From contig VNKQ01000006.1 in NCBI GenBank assembly GCA_016508695.1, positions 1,116,001 through 1,180,000 on the forward strand: a DNA stretch of 64,000 bases. The letters run 5' to 3'. This document shows, one piece after another, positions 23,050 to 35,700 of this stretch. This stretch comes from Hyphodiscus hymeniophilus (Eukaryota; Ascomycota; Leotiomycetes; Helotiales; Hyphodiscaceae). Below the pieces are notes generated by a model. It did no database searches, was not told the DNA's origin, and saw only the letters and a program-made list of their open reading frames with translations. A program made the translations under genes and the position numbers. Each line of letters opens with the position of its first letter. Position 1 is the stretch's first letter.

Positions 23050-24425
23050 AAAGCTCGTCGGGCTTGTATTTGTACCATCTAGAAGCAGAGATACTCATCT
23101 TACTAAGTCAATATTTAGAACACATTCATATCATTATCACTTGGGCGATTAGTTCTGACTAGGATCATTCAAGGATCACTTGTCTCATGATCGCAGTTTA
23201 GATACAACAACATGGCAATTGTCCAAAGCGTTTGAGTCGTTAGGATGCAGTACCCCTACCATACACCTCGCATTTCGATACCAAGCCAAATCCACGCCAA
23301 ATCCAAGGAAACTGCAAACTAATGAAACCACAATCATCACTCTCATATACCATATATATATATGAATGATACAACAAAAAGAAAATCTCAAAGGGAATAA
23401 AGACAACACCATGACCAAATGTGGAACTCCCAAGATCCAAAAGTCATGGTTCTGCCAACTCATATCGAAAGGCGAGGGACCCTATCAGCAGTCTACTCCT
23501 CGCGGGCTTCAAAGCGATATTTCTACCAAAGGAGATGATCACAATGACAAATTCAAGGATGCTGTGGTAAGCATGTCTTCCAGCGTCTGGGTGGCATCGA
23601 AAAGGTCATCACCCGACAAGCTCAGGCCCCAGGAAATTAGCAAGGCCTTCTCACTATATAATCCACTCCCTCCTCGAGTAAATTGGAAACTATCCGAGGA
23701 GGCTTTCGCTTCAATGATAAATGTGGACATGCTCGATGATTCACCTGCCCATGTGTCCAGTCATTGCCATCATTGCTGCTGCAACTCAGGCTCTCCTGCA
23801 TAATCTGACCCGGTGTATCTCCACAACGACAGGTTCCTGCCTTTGATATGATTTGGAATTCTGGCAACGACACCGACACTTGTAGCAGACACCGACAACG
23901 ACACTTGTGTCGACAATGATGTCTTATCGACAGAATGTAATGTCTTAAAGATGCACACACACTGACATGTCCAGTAGACGATGTTAACAGCAAAATGAGA
24001 TGCGTCAACCTGGCTTTTGCGTACTCGGAAGGGAAAGCGAAAGCTGAGGTGAAAGTTGCGGTGAATCCTGCGGCGAAATCTGTTTTCGGTGGCGAATAAT
24101 TTCTGTAACATGCCTTTGACAACAGATTTCCTTTCCTGCGGGAATCTTGCCTGTACTTAAATCTCGATGAGGTGAGGTCCATTGTATAGAGCAACGGAAC
24201 TCCAATTCCCGGACTCAGCGATGCCGCTTGGGGGCATCAATAAGATTTTGAATACTTTGAGGCGGAATGGGAAATGGAAAAGGAGCTAGTTTGTCTTGCA
24301 ACAATTTGGTATCTCTAATCCATCATGAGCCACGCTCTGACATTTCTTTGCTTCATTGTCTTGCTCATCAAGACTACCTGGTATCCGCATGCACGCGGAA
24401 GACATTCGTTGTTCGTACAGAACAC
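23050..24425. other. intergenic region with no clear gene
   Basis: About 1.4 kb between the monooxygenase and phosphoesterase stop codons. A plus-strand frame at 23366-23803 (145 codons) and a minus-strand frame at 23637-24194 (185 codons) overlap and neither has a recognisable motif. A (AT)n run lies near 23350-23362, and an imperfect GACAC-rich repeat lies near 23865-23915. A small lineage-specific gene at 23411-23803 cannot be excluded. Confidence 0.5.
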
Positions 24426-25711
24426 TTAGAGCTCCACAATCTCTACTGGGTTTCCAACATCAGTCGTGCTCTGCCAAACCAGGGCAGCATTGACTAATAA
24501 TCCTCCATTCCCACCGCCAGGACCGACCATCAGGCGATCCCATAGGATACCCCGAATACCATAGAAGATAATCTTCACTGCATCAACCCAAGCCGGACTT
24601 GGGAATATGTCTCCCAATATCCCTCCTCGCTTACTGGCCATCAATCGCTCATATGCGAGCTGGCCTTCGTCCCAAAATACCGCCTCTCGCCCATGACCTG
24701 AATGGATGTGTCCGAATATATGAAGACGAGGTTTGACCTTCCAGATTTCTGACAGCAGCCCTGAGCAGCCAAGATTAATATCGAGGTGGTACTTCGGGGG
24801 AGTGTGAGTGATTAAGACATCAGTGTCTCTCGGGATTCTGTTTTGCCATGGCGGCGAAGCTTTATTGTATTGAAATCTGTCTAGGTCAGCATCAAGTTCT
24901 TAATATCCATGTTTAACACGTACGCAAAATCGCTACCTCCACATTGAGGAATATCAGGCGAGCCATAGAAAGTCAATTTCCGTCCGCCCTTAAACTTCAA
25001 CGTAATTGACTGATTGTGGAGGTAGTGCAAGCCTCTATAATTCAGCTTCTTTCCTTTATCTTCTGCCTTCTTGCTCTTTGGATCGAAGTAGCTGTCATGA
25101 TTGCCTGCAATAATGATCTTCTCTCTATGCGGCAGCGAACTTAACCAGTCGATCTGCGCCTGTATTTCTCCGACCGTGCCCGCATTCGTCAAATCGCCAG
25201 CGTGGATCAGGACGTCGCCATTAGGAACGTGAGGGGTATTTGTATGTGTATCGGATATGCAAATTACACGGACGTTTGGCTTGTTGCGAGGAGGGTTGAA
25301 TGGTGCCCCGCGGAGTGATAGTAGGATCGCGTACACGAAAGACATCAAAGCCCGTAAAGGGGAGTCGAGGATGAGATCTAGCAGTGTTGGTGGATCCCAT
25401 ATTTGTTTCCGGCGAGACCATGGCCATGGTGGGCTGGGTTTGCGGAGGGGCTTCTGATCTGCCATCATGTCTTTCTCCTTCTCCTCGTTGGGACCCTCAG
25501 TCGTAGTGGTAAAGGGGTATTCGGGTCGTTGGGTATCGTTCGGTGCGTGACACTCGTGAGGTGGAGGTGATATCGGAGTCATAAGCAGCAAGGCATCGGG
25601 TTGTAGAAGCTGACCAGCAGAATCGTAAACCAATCCATCAGCTGCTTGATATGGAGGTGAAGATGGACAGACAGGCAGAGGACCTGGGAGAGGCCGAACT
25701 CTTGAAGCCAT
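24426..25711 (-). CDS. calcineurin-like metallophosphoesterase
   Basis: Two exons, 25711-24924 and 24876-24426, giving 412 residues. After a proline-rich N-terminal region of about 130 residues, a short hydrophobic stretch (SFVYAILLSL) precedes the catalytic domain. Metal-ligand motifs appear in order: CISDTHTN, then IHAGDLTN, then IIAGNHDSYF, then ITHTPPKYHLD, and after the intron HIFGHIHSGHG. This is the full set for a dinuclear phosphoesterase of the MPPED/UPF0046-like group. The hydrophobic segment could act as a membrane anchor. The substrate is unknown. It is divergent from the TMEM16-like gene, about 210 bp away, so they may share a promoter. Confidence 0.9.
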
Positions 25712-25919
25712 CTAGGCGTGGTGGGGTAGAGAGCTGAGGATCGACGCAGGGATCAACTTTCAGGGATGTGTCGTCATTAACAGCGAGGGAGCTGCCACCG
25801 AACGCGGCTTGTGCCAACTTTCAAAGACGAAGTCTTCCTTCTTTTTCTGCTTAAGTGCTCTCTCCTTTTGACAAACAAACCTTCAAGAGAATAGGAGGAA
25901 CGAGGAGTGACACAGCAAA

Positions 25920-28486
25920 ATGGCCTCCGTGAAAAGGCTCTACAAGGCAGACTCCAATCTGGGGAATCCGCTGAACACCAATTTCGAGTGGGTAACAATT
26001 TGATTGGAAGGTCGAGGAACACGTATTAAACTGAACAGTGTCGACTTCGTTATCGATTACCGATTCGCGACAACAGGTACGAAGGTCTTCTCTCCATCCC
26101 GCTGCAGCGCTGATCTTCACTCCAGGAAAAGCAGAGGCCGAAGCTCAATTCGTCAAACTCATCGAATCGCTCAACAACGTCGGACTCGCAACCGAAGTGA
26201 GGAATGGTGACAACTGTGCGGTCCTCATCTTTGTAAAGATAGCATCCGATCAGCATTTAAAGGCAGAAGTGTATCGATCCCGAGTGCAAGACTGGCTCTA
26301 TGGCGTTCGAGCTGCTGCTCCCGAGAAGCAGATGCAGAAGAATCTCAAAGACGAGCCCGTAACACAAGCAGAGCGCCTGCGATTGGTATACCTATTGATC
26401 ACAAAACCCAAAAACGAAGGCGGCGCAGGAATCACACCTAAGAGTGGAGAATGGAAAGGTGTCGAATCGGTGTTCGCTCTTCACGATAACACATTCAACA
26501 AAGCCTGGATCAAGGAATTGTCATCAAAATACTGGCTTATGGCCGAAGACTTCAATGTCATCAAGGACAGGTTTGGCGAAAAGATTGCTTATTACTTCTC
26601 ATTCCTACAATCGTATTTCTTGTTCTTGACATTCCCTGCGATATTTGGGTTCTGTGCCTGGATTTTGTTGGGCCAGTTCTCACCTATATACGCAGTGGTG
26701 CAAAGTCTTTGGGGCATTGTATTTGTGGAGTACTGGAAGAAACAAGAGATAGATCTGGCGGTACAGTGGGGAGTGAGAGGAGTATCAAAAATCCAACACA
26801 AACGACCGGCTTTCAAGCATGAAAGTATAGTCAAGGATCCGATCACTGGCGAGGATATCAAGGTCTATTCGCCTATGAAGCGTCTTGCTCGACAGCTGCT
26901 TCAGGTTCCTTTCGCTATAACTGTGGCCGCTGTTCTCGGCAGCTTGATTGCTGGGTGCTTCGCTATTGAGATCTTCATCTCCGAGGTCTATGATGGCCCG
27001 TTCAAGTCCTACCTAGTATGTCCCCATGCATTAAACTTGTAGCAGAACTGATTGCAATAGACTTTCCTGCCTACCGTCATCCTCACGACCGTCATGCCAA
27101 CCCTTTCAACTCTTCTGACTGGATTTGCATCGAAGTTGACTGATCTAGAAAACTATGAGACGGTTGATGGTTCGTACAATCCCAAACTTCACAGACTTGG
27201 TCTAACGTTTTGTAGCACACGAAGCAGCCATGATCCAAAAGGTCTTTGTCCTTAACTTCGTTACCTCCTACCTGCCCATCTTTCTCACAGCGTTTGTCTA
27301 TGTCCCATTCGCTCAGATAATCGTCCCGCATCTGGATGTCTTCCAATTGGCCGTGAAGCCATTTGCAGAGAGCGAGAAGCAGATGGAGGCCCCCAAAGCT
27401 GGGTTCCAAATCAACCCTGATCGATTAAAGAAGCAAATCATCTACTTTACGGTCACCGCTCAAATCGTCAACTTTGCCTTGGAGGTCGTCATGCCATATG
27501 TGAAGCGTAAGGTGTTCGTCAAGGTCAAAGAAGTCAAGGCCGAGCGCGCAGCGAAGCGAGGAGGTACATCGAGTCCCACAGCCGATGATCATCCTGAGGA
27601 GTCTGAGTTCTTGGCAAGAGTTCGAAGTGAAGCCGAGTTGGGTAATTATGATGTCACTGGCGACTTCAGAGAGATGATCGTACAGTTCGGTTAGTTTTCT
27701 TTATGGGCCCTTTTGTAGCTTGCTGAACCTCCTCAGGATATCTCTCACTTTTCTCGGTGATCTGGCCACTGGTCCCAGTCTCTTTCTTAATCAACAACTG
27801 GATCGAACTCCGAGGTGATGCTCTCAAAATCGCTCTGGAAACTCAACGCCCTGTCCCATGGCGCGCTGATTCCATTGGTCCCTGGATTGATTGTCTTGGA
27901 TTCCTAGCCTGGCTTGGGAGTTTGACGTCCGCAGCATTGATTTACCTCTTCAGTGGCGACGGTCTCGGTCCAGAAGGAAGTCCATGGAATATCAAAGGTT
28001 GGGGCTTGCTCCTCGCTATGTTCTTTTCGGAGCATATCTACCTTGCAGTAAAGCTTGGCGTCAGGAATGCTTTAAGTAAGGTTGATAGCCCTGGTATGCA
28101 GAAGGAGAGGGGTGAGAGGTTTTTGGTGAGAAAGTAAGTTTGATGTTGATATCTGATAGAGCGGCGAACCTGTGCTGATGATTGAAGACAATATCTCGCA
28201 GAGAGTATGGGTCAAGAAGAGGCTGAGAAGGCTGCAACTGGTGGTATTGCAGCTGGTGAGAAGATCAGCCGAAGTACGCTTGAATATGCTGCTACTCTGG
28301 GTGGTAATGGAACCCCCGAGGAAAGATTCTGGCAAAGGCAGCCAGGCCAGCAGGAAACGATTGCTGCTGGAAGGAAATATATTCAAAAGGTCTGTTCTTT
28401 GACTCTGAAAATGCCAGTGATCTAGCTGACATTAGAAGGCTGCCCCGACGGAGTCGAAGGACACGGAGAGCAAGAAGGAGTTGTAG
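25920..28486 (+). CDS. TMEM16/anoctamin family membrane protein
   Basis: Eight exons: 25920-25987, 26039-26076, 26126-27015, 27061-27169, 27216-27689, 27737-28133, 28206-28389 and 28436-28486 (736 residues). The first junction uses donor GTGGGT, which gives NFD-VDFVIDYRF; the alternative GTAACA donor breaks the frame. The acceptor of exon 7 and the exact start of exon 8 are less certain. A cytosolic N-terminal domain with DYRF and NNVGLATEVR is followed by about eight to ten hydrophobic spans, including YYFSFLQSYFLFLTFPAIFG, VVQSLWGIVFVEYWKK and MFFSEHIYLAVKLGVRNAL. Fungal members include calcium-activated lipid scramblases and the yeast ER-plasma membrane tether Ist2. The tail here is short (about 110 residues) and lacks a long basic Ist2-like cortical sorting signal, so a scramblase-like role is more likely. 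That is inference. Confidence 0.9.
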
Positions 28487-29421
28487 TGAAGGATCAATTG
28501 AGCACATGCATGGAAGTTCTGCAGGGGTTTAGGTATTGTAAAGGCGAAAGTGGCGGGAGTATGGGAGGGTTAGCGATCAAGCAACGAAATATGTAAATGA
28601 GGTTTTGGACGCAGTCTGAAAGCTCACTTTCGAGTAGATGAGCAGGAGCGTCCAAAGGGCGACAAGGTCTCGGTTTATACAGAGTACGCTTGGATTGTTA
28701 GATTAAAAGTTCTCGATACGATATCAAGTGACCGTCCGAATCCACTAGTGGAATGTGTCCATTGTTTCTCTTTCACATGCTAAACAGGGACAACGAGGAC
28801 TATGTGTCGTTGAAATAGAACGATCAAAGCCACGGTGATGCTCTCCTGAGCAGCAGACAAGCTTTTGAAATTGATTGGTTGAGATACTCCATGGTAACAA
28901 AGAGCAATGCAGCGAGTGATCACGGTAAGAGAAGATTGTTGAAGATATCAGACATGTTTATCAGTCAGCTGACTTTTGCCATTGCTCAGCCTCGCATAAA
29001 CAAGGGTTAGAAAAGGCGGCATGCGCGTCATATGGCAATTTCAGTAGAGTGTAACCCATGATCGGTTTTGCATACTCTTCCGCAAACATCTTTGTTGTTT
29101 GTTTACTCCATATCTTGCACTCGGGCTCTTTTTTCACTTCGAGTTTTGTTTCACGAGTTGTTTATTCTCTTGTCACTGTTTTCGCAGTATTTTCGTTTGT
29201 TGGATTAGACTGTTGGTGCATATCATGAGCCACGCCGAGATATAAGACATATCACACTGCCCTCTACCTGACAAGGACCACGTTGCTTGCACGACTTTCT
29301 ACACATCTCTCGGGCTATCTCACCCTTCCAAAGCATTCCAACGTGTCTCACCACGTTCCCTCGTGTTAAGACCCCACAACAACCCCACAAACACCCCACC
29401 ACCATTTCTCAACACCTCACC
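28487..29421. promoter_or_regulatory. upstream region of Rab GTPase gene
   Basis: About 930 bp with no supported gene. The last 150 bp before the ATG is rich in C, A and T and free of ATG on the plus strand, as in a fungal leader. Confidence 0.5.
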
Positions 29422-30387
29422 ATGGCGCAATCACTCGAAGCAAAGATCGTAGTTCTCGGCTCCCAAGGCGTAGGCAAAACTTCTCTTGTCCACCGATTCG
29501 TAAAGAATCAGTTCTCGCCAGCAAGCACAACAAGCACAGTCGGCGCGTCTTTTCTCACGAAACGCGTTAGTGATCCCGAGAGCGATAGCGTATGTCTTTC
29601 CCTTGCGTTACTGTTTACTTCTCTTCTAACCTACCAGATCGTACGTCTACAAATATGGGACACGGCAGGCCAAGAACGCTTCCGCTCCATCTCTCGACTC
29701 TACTATCGCGGCGCGAACGCATGTATTCTGTGTTACAGCATCACCGACCAAACCTCCTTCGAAGAAATGGGCGTCTGGCTCCAAGAACTCCGCCGTAACC
29801 TCCCCTCCGATATCATCCTGCACGTCGTGGGCACGAAAGCCGATCTTGTTGGAAGAGAACCGCATAAACGCGAGGTTCCGTTCGAGCGCTGCATTGCCTA
29901 CGTCGCGGACAATCTTGCGCCAGGTATGAGCTCTACGCCGCCGCCGACTGCTACACCGGCAGGAATGCATGGTGAAACGCAGGGATTTAGATTGTTTGCA
30001 GGACAGTCTTCTGCAGGTGGCATTGATGGTGCTAGGAGTCCATCTTCGAAGAGAAGCTCTGGATTCTGGGGACAGGAGGTTGGGTGGGATTGTTGCCATG
30101 AAGTTAGTGCTGAGAGTGGAGAGGGTGTGGAAGAGGTCTTTAGGGTCATTACGAGGAAGTTGGTGGAGCAGAATAGGAAGATTCAAGAGCAGTTAGCTGC
30201 GGCTGCGCAGACGCCTGGAACGCCAGGCTTCGAGGGTGGAGAGGGATATTTTGATGGGATGAGACCTGGTGGAAGCTTTAGGGTGGGGAGAGACCGGCGA
30301 AGTTGGTTTGGTGTTCCGGTCGAACCTATTCCTGAGCAGCATGCGACGAACGGAGAGCCTCAAAAGTATAGGAGAAAGTGTTGTTGA
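29422..30387 (+). CDS. Rab-family small GTPase with an insertion before G5
   Basis: Two exons, 29422-29589 and 30387-terminated 29638-30387. The 48-bp intron is in frame and free of stops, but its translation would interrupt the switch region. The product has 305 residues, against about 210 for a usual Rab. It has the P-loop GSQGVGKTS, switch II WDTAGQERFRSISRLYYRGA, a G4 motif written TKAD instead of NKxD, and G5 SAES. Between G4 and G5 is a Ser/Pro/Gly-rich insertion of about 65 residues. After G5 a long linker ends in Cys-Cys, the double geranylgeranylation signal of Rabs. The core most resembles the Rab5/Rab22 endosomal branch, but I would not name it. It is probably a vesicle-traffic regulator on endosomal membranes. 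Confidence 0.85.
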   Translation: MAQSLEAKIVVLGSQGVGKTSLVHRFVKNQFSPASTTSTVGASFLTKRVSDPESDSVCLSLALLFTSLLTYQIVRLQIWDTAGQERFRSISRLYYRGANACILCYSITDQTSFEEMGVWLQELRRNLPSDIILHVVGTKADLVGREPHKREVPFERCIAYVADNLAPGMSSTPPPTATPAGMHGETQGFRLFAGQSSAGGIDGARSPSSKRSSGFWGQEVGWDCCHEVSAESGEGVEEVFRVITRKLVEQNRKIQEQLAAAAQTPGTPGFEGGEGYFDGMRPGGSFRVGRDRRSWFGVPVEPIPEQHATNGEPQKYRRKCC

Positions 30388-30748
30388 GTGGACGACCGTG
30401 ATGGTATGGGCTGCTGATTGGAGACGCTCATGAAGTGTAGGATTGTTACCATGTTGTGAAATTGTTGAATTCGTTAGGATACCCATGTTTGGCGTTGGAT
30501 TGGCATGTTAGGGTAATGGTTTACTTTTGGATGGCGTTCTTTGCCTACTAGCATAGCGTTTGAGGAATGCGGAGTCGAGGTCAGTCATAGCGGACAATGC
30601 GGTTTAACGAAAGATTGACGAATTTCACGTCCTGCAAATTCTCATTTGAACCTCTGCATTTCAAAAGACGCCCATTTACCATCTCTTAAGAACTGCTATG
30701 CCTCAAGACCGTACAAAAACACCCATATTGACCCCGCTAATCCAAACC
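30388..30748. other. convergent spacer, Rab / YKT6
   Basis: 361 bp between two convergent stop codons. No gene or repeat is visible. Confidence 0.5.
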
Positions 30749-31506
30749 CTACATAATAATGCAGCACGAGTTCTGCTTCTTGGCCTGTGTATAAAACATC
30801 TTGCTCTGCGCACTCAAGCCTTCACTCTTCGCAACCAGGTCATCGATTTTCTCTCCCCGCTGCATGACGCTTTCAATCGTCTTGTGCAGCACGATCTTAG
30901 TCTTATTCAACTCCTCCTGGACTTGGGATATGGTATCGGCGTTCTTTGGATCTTGATATCGAGCCATGTAGTCTTTGAGTTCGGGGAATGAGAGTGTAGG
31001 GTTCGAGTTGGCAAAGGTAGAACGGGGGTACTTGGTTAGGAACTCGTCGACAACTTTGGAGAGAAGTTGGTGGGCCACCATCATGGGGTACTCGTGGTCA
31101 CTGATTATGATGCCGCAAATGCCTTCGGTGCGGCTGTAGGCATGAAATGTATAATCTGTCGATGTCAGCATTAGTTCAATCATGAATCAGAAGGATACAG
31201 GCGTAGTACCTTGCTCTTCTACATCTTGCCGTTGCCCAGGTTTTGTTCGTTCGGCCACAGTCTTACTGAATAACGTCATGAATTCTCCATAGCTAGCATG
31301 TGTCAACTGTACGCCGCGCAGATTGAGAGAACTATTTGGCATACTTGCTGCGTGTGAATCTTGAGTAGCTCAGCAGATCCTTCTCAGCGACAAGCTCATG
31401 CGCAGGCTTCGATTCGTTCTTGATTATCTGATAAGAAGCGGTCAGCATATCCTACTTGAACATACTTCCAGATCGCAGAGCTTACGCCGACATAGTGCAG
31501 CTTCAT
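30749..31506 (-). CDS. YKT6: R-SNARE Ykt6 (longin SNARE)
   Basis: Four exons in gene order: 31506-31486, 31427-31345, 31292-31210 and 31155-30749, giving 197 residues, the usual size. The N-terminal longin domain includes YSRFTRSN-YGEFM (across an intron), TVAERTKPGQRQDVEEQDYTFHAY and ISDHEYP. The SNARE motif follows (VQEELNKTKIVLHKTIE, then RGEKIDDLVAKSE) with the central arginine expected of an R-SNARE. There is no transmembrane helix; the end CCIIM is a prenylation plus palmitoylation signal, diagnostic for Ykt6. It works in fusion at Golgi, vacuole, endosome and autophagosome membranes and is essential in yeast. It lies head-to-head with the NLR gene, 1.2 kb away. Confidence 0.95.
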
Positions 31507-32715
31507 GTTTACGGTAATGCAGATGTGTAGTTTGTTTGCTGTCCTTTTCGAATTGGCAGGTGTCGCGTTATTCTTGTGGACCTTGAGGGGTTGCCTCCAG
31601 CACCGCCTCTGTCTCATCCGTCATATGAGACCGGGCGGAGCACGGAAAAACTCAAGAGCCGACTCCTAAGCCAGCAGGATCGATCAACCAATGAGAAGCA
31701 TGTACTTCATACTTCCCTATTTCCCTCATGTGTTCAACTTTTTCCAGTACATTCATTGTTACAAACACGAATCAACTACACCTCCGAGTGGTCTCTTATA
31801 ATGCGTGCGATGTCTTGCTATGTTCAATGCTCGATCTCTCTTCAAACTTCAGTACGCACTGAGAACCTTTTGCTTGCTCTTCCCCTGCCACAGCCTTGCC
31901 CGAAAACCCATGCACCATCATCCCCACTCTGAGGTTACACCCGTCTCATGAATGCAGTGCCATTCACATTTAAGCGCTCGCTTCTCTGCACTGGTTACAG
32001 TAGCTATTATATTTGCCCGGCCTCACCGGTGCTTTCATTTGATGTCCTGCTCCGAACAGCGCTTGCGGCTCCCTTATTGGCAGATTCATGCTGCAACACA
32101 CTTTTGCTTTTTGCTGTGCCAGTACAGGTGGCACTCGGCAATCAATGCCTGAAACAGATCATTTGTCTCCCTCAAATCGAAGTAGAATGCCCTATTTTCA
32201 GAAGACGAAAGTTTCAAATCTGCCTTGCCGAGCGCCTATTTCATGTTTCTCAACCTACCGTTTCGATCTTCGCGCATGGCAAAGATCACGGCACCAGTGG
32301 CGGCGTAAGTCGTAATTGTCAGCTCGTACAGAGCCCCGTTGGATCTAAGTAACAACAAAGTGCTTGGTCCTCGATCTCACGGTCGCAGAAAGGATAACCT
32401 ACGGATGACTGCCAGGTGTTGGTCAATTGCTTGGGTAACCATTATATGGCCACATTGTCGAATAGGTGCAAAGATAGTTTATTACCTGTGAATGTTTCTT
32501 TCTAGCTGCAGCGAGCTCGAGTGGGTTGCATGTATACATGTCAGTTTTTTGACATGGGCCCTTGATAGGTGTGGCCACGACCAGGGGCGGCTTGATATGA
32601 GTATATCAGGCAGTACTCCAGCTTCTGCATCGCAGAGAAACTGTTCACTGTCTTCACCAGATAGTTTGCGGACTGGACCTCATTTACTTCCGTCTGCATC
32701 GTGGGGCTCCATATA
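31507..32715. promoter_or_regulatory. divergent region between YKT6 and the NLR gene
   Basis: 1.2 kb separating two start codons facing away from each other. Plus-strand frames at 31576-31932 and 31948-32352 (118 and 134 codons) have no motif and look random. This region would hold the promoters of both the SNARE and the NLR. Confidence 0.5.
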
Positions 32716-35700
32716 ATGGACTTCGTACATTCGCAAGAGCACGCCAGAGATAACCCGCTCAATGAGGAGGGACTCTGCATTTTGTCACTCGGTATGCTTA
32801 TTACAATGCTAGGCTTATTGAAATCGGTCAATTTAATAATGTATCAGACGGTGGAGGGGTTCGAGGTCTTTCTTCCCTTCTTATCATCAAGGCTTTGATG
32901 TCCACAATAAATGAGGAGCGCAAGCAGGATGGCCAGCCCTCAGTAAAGCCATGCCAGCTTTTCGATTTGATCGGAGGAACCAGTACGGGAGGGTAAGGCC
33001 CTTGATATTTCTGAATCTTGGCTGACGAGGTTAGCATTATCGCAATCATGCTAGGTCGTCTTGAAATGGACATCGACGACTGCATTACAGCTTACGGAAG
33101 CATGTTTCAAACAATTTTCCAGAGAAAAGACTGGTTCCCGGTCAGCTTGCGGGGGAAAATGAGGGGTCGATTAGATTCTGCCATTTTCCAGGGATGCGTT
33201 CAACAGATCCTCAAGGACCTTGGCTATCCTATAGACGAGCCTTTCAACGACGGAAAGGAGAGATGCAAAGTGTATTTTTCGATGTTCTCTGCTTTGGTGC
33301 ATATCTAACTGATCGAAATACAGAGCCGTTTCTGCTACGGACGTTGGAACTTCTTCAACTGTCCTTGTGCGATCATACAACTCCCGCGAGGAACTCAACA
33401 ATAGCACCCCTTTTACGATTTGTCAAGCTGTACAAGCGACCTCCGCGGCCTCTAGCTTCTTTGAGCCAGTTACCGTTGGACCATATAAGCGTCGATTTGT
33501 GGACGGTGGGCTCGGAGCGAACAATCCAGCCGACCAGTTATGGAACGAGGCACAGGACATATGGTGTAGAGGGAAAGGGGAGGAACTGAACAAGATATTG
33601 AAGTGCTTTTTATCGATAGGCACGGGTAATCCTGGGTTGAAACCGATCAGTGAGGGTTTTTGGAAATTCCTCTCGGAGACCTTAGTAGGAATATCGACAG
33701 AAACGGAGAAGACTGCAGAGTTATTTGTCAAAACACATCGCGTGCTTTACCAGGAGAAACGCTACTTTCGCTTCAACGTACAGCAAGGTCTGCAGGGTAT
33801 CGCATTAGATGAGTATCAGCAAGTAGCCATCATAGCTGCTGCCACCACCAAATATATGAATGGGCAAGAGACAAAGTCAGCTACACAGGAGTGTGCTATA
33901 AATTTAAAACAGAAACGCCAATGTAGGTAGCAAGACTTGCACCCTTTTAGATAATTGAGTCAAGGTTTACTGATCTTGTATTCTAAGTTGTTCTTGAACT
34001 CTCACCCAAACGCATCTTAGAGGTATGTGTGGCATTGGATTTGGATAGAGCAACCACAGAGGGTGATGCACAGCTGTGAGTCAAGCGACTGACTACAGAG
34101 ACCTACAGTGGGAGCCTGCGAGCAAATCAAGAGGCGTTGGTAAGCAGCACTACTTCTATGTGAATTCCGCCTGATAAAAGACTAGAGCCAAAGTCTTTCA
34201 TCCCCTTCGATCGAAACCGCGGTATAGTTCGAAGAGGTGATACTTTCAACACTTTGGATCGGCTCTTCTCTCAATCCAGCAACAAAACGGTCGCCTTATG
34301 GGGGCTTGGAGGGTGTGGGTAAGTGGGAACCCATGTTGCTCTTCCCATTGCTGACTCCCGAGCAGTAAAACACAAATCGCACTCGAGTTTGCATATCGCT
34401 GTCAAGAGCAAACAAAAATCTCTGTTTTCTGGGTTCATGCGGATTCCGAGGCCAGATTCAGAAAAGACTACACTGATATTGGGAAAATGGCGGGTTTGTC
34501 ACAAGATCTCAAAGGTGACGATTTGATACGTGCGGTTCAGCAGTGGATAGAACAGCAGACGAATTGGCTGCTTATTCTCGACAACGCTGACGATTTGAGG
34601 ATATTCAAGGCGTTGTATCCATTGCCTGAAGACGATCAGAGCCACTACTGCCCCGAACTTCATCAGTATGTACCGAATACCCGAACAGGAAAGGTCATTT
34701 GGACTTCACGGGACAAAGGCATTCTCGATGACCTAGTAGATGTTATTAGCGGCTTCGAGGTGGACAGAATGACGATCGAAGAATCCCGCAAATTGTTTCA
34801 ACGAAAGTGTGGGTGGGATGATGCCGGCACCTGTCAGCAAGATAAGCCACTTCTGGAGCTTCTGGAGCTACTCGAAAGGCTACCACTCGCTATAACGCAA
34901 GCTGCTGCCTACATCAGGAAGACAAAAGTGTCTATTCGGCAGTACTTAGCCTTCCTCGGCGAGTCAGAGTCTCGGCAATCAGATCTTCTATCTCAAGAGT
35001 TTCGTGATCTATACCGCTCGGAAGTGCCAAACAGCGTAATACTTACTTGGCGTACTTCTATGAGACGACTTGCTGAGGCAAGCCCATGCACCCAGGACAT
35101 CCTGAACACAATTGCTTTTTTCGACTGCCAGGAGATCCCCTTCGAACTTGTCAAATTGGCTGCCGGTCCCGAATTCACAGCTGATGGAGTTTTGATTAAT
35201 GCTGCACGCTTAATGGACTACTCATTCCTTCAAGCTTTGAAGCAACCGGATGAGGACTTGCATACTTATGATCAACATCGTCTCGTCAGCCTTGCAGTAC
35301 GACAAAATCTTTCCGAGGCCGAAACTCGCGAGTTTTCCGGAGAGGCGTTATGGATCCTCCTGCAGCTTTTCCCAGATGGAAGTCCTGGAACTTGGAGTAC
35401 CTGCGAGACATACCTGCCACATGCGCTGAAAGCCATTTCATGGGGAAAAGCAGAGTATTACATGTCGCGAGCCCCCGAACTTTTGGAGCGTATAGCCACG
35501 TTCTACTCGGCGAAAGGAAGATTAGGAGAGCTCGAAGAAATCCAAGTAAAACTTCTCAGAATGCGTGAACAAACGCTAGGTGGAGATCATCATATGACAA
35601 TAACAGCTGAGTCGAACCTTGCGTTGACATGGTACAATCAAGGCCGTTTTGAGGATGCTGAACAGGTCCAGGTGAAAGTACTCGAATTCAGGAAGAAGCA

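Noticed and set aside
23366..24194. Possible genes at 23366-23803 (plus) and 23637-24194 (minus)
   Set aside because: They overlap on opposite strands, have no recognisable domain, signal peptide or splice context. A lineage-specific gene cannot be fully excluded.
26039..26125. Start of the TMEM16-like protein at the GTG near 26038
   Set aside because: The upstream exon from the ATG at 25920 and two short introns restore the conserved DFVIDYRF segment in frame, so the GTG start is an artefact.
31576..32352. 118- and 134-codon frames between YKT6 and the NLR
   Set aside because: No motif and odd composition; more likely promoter sequence.
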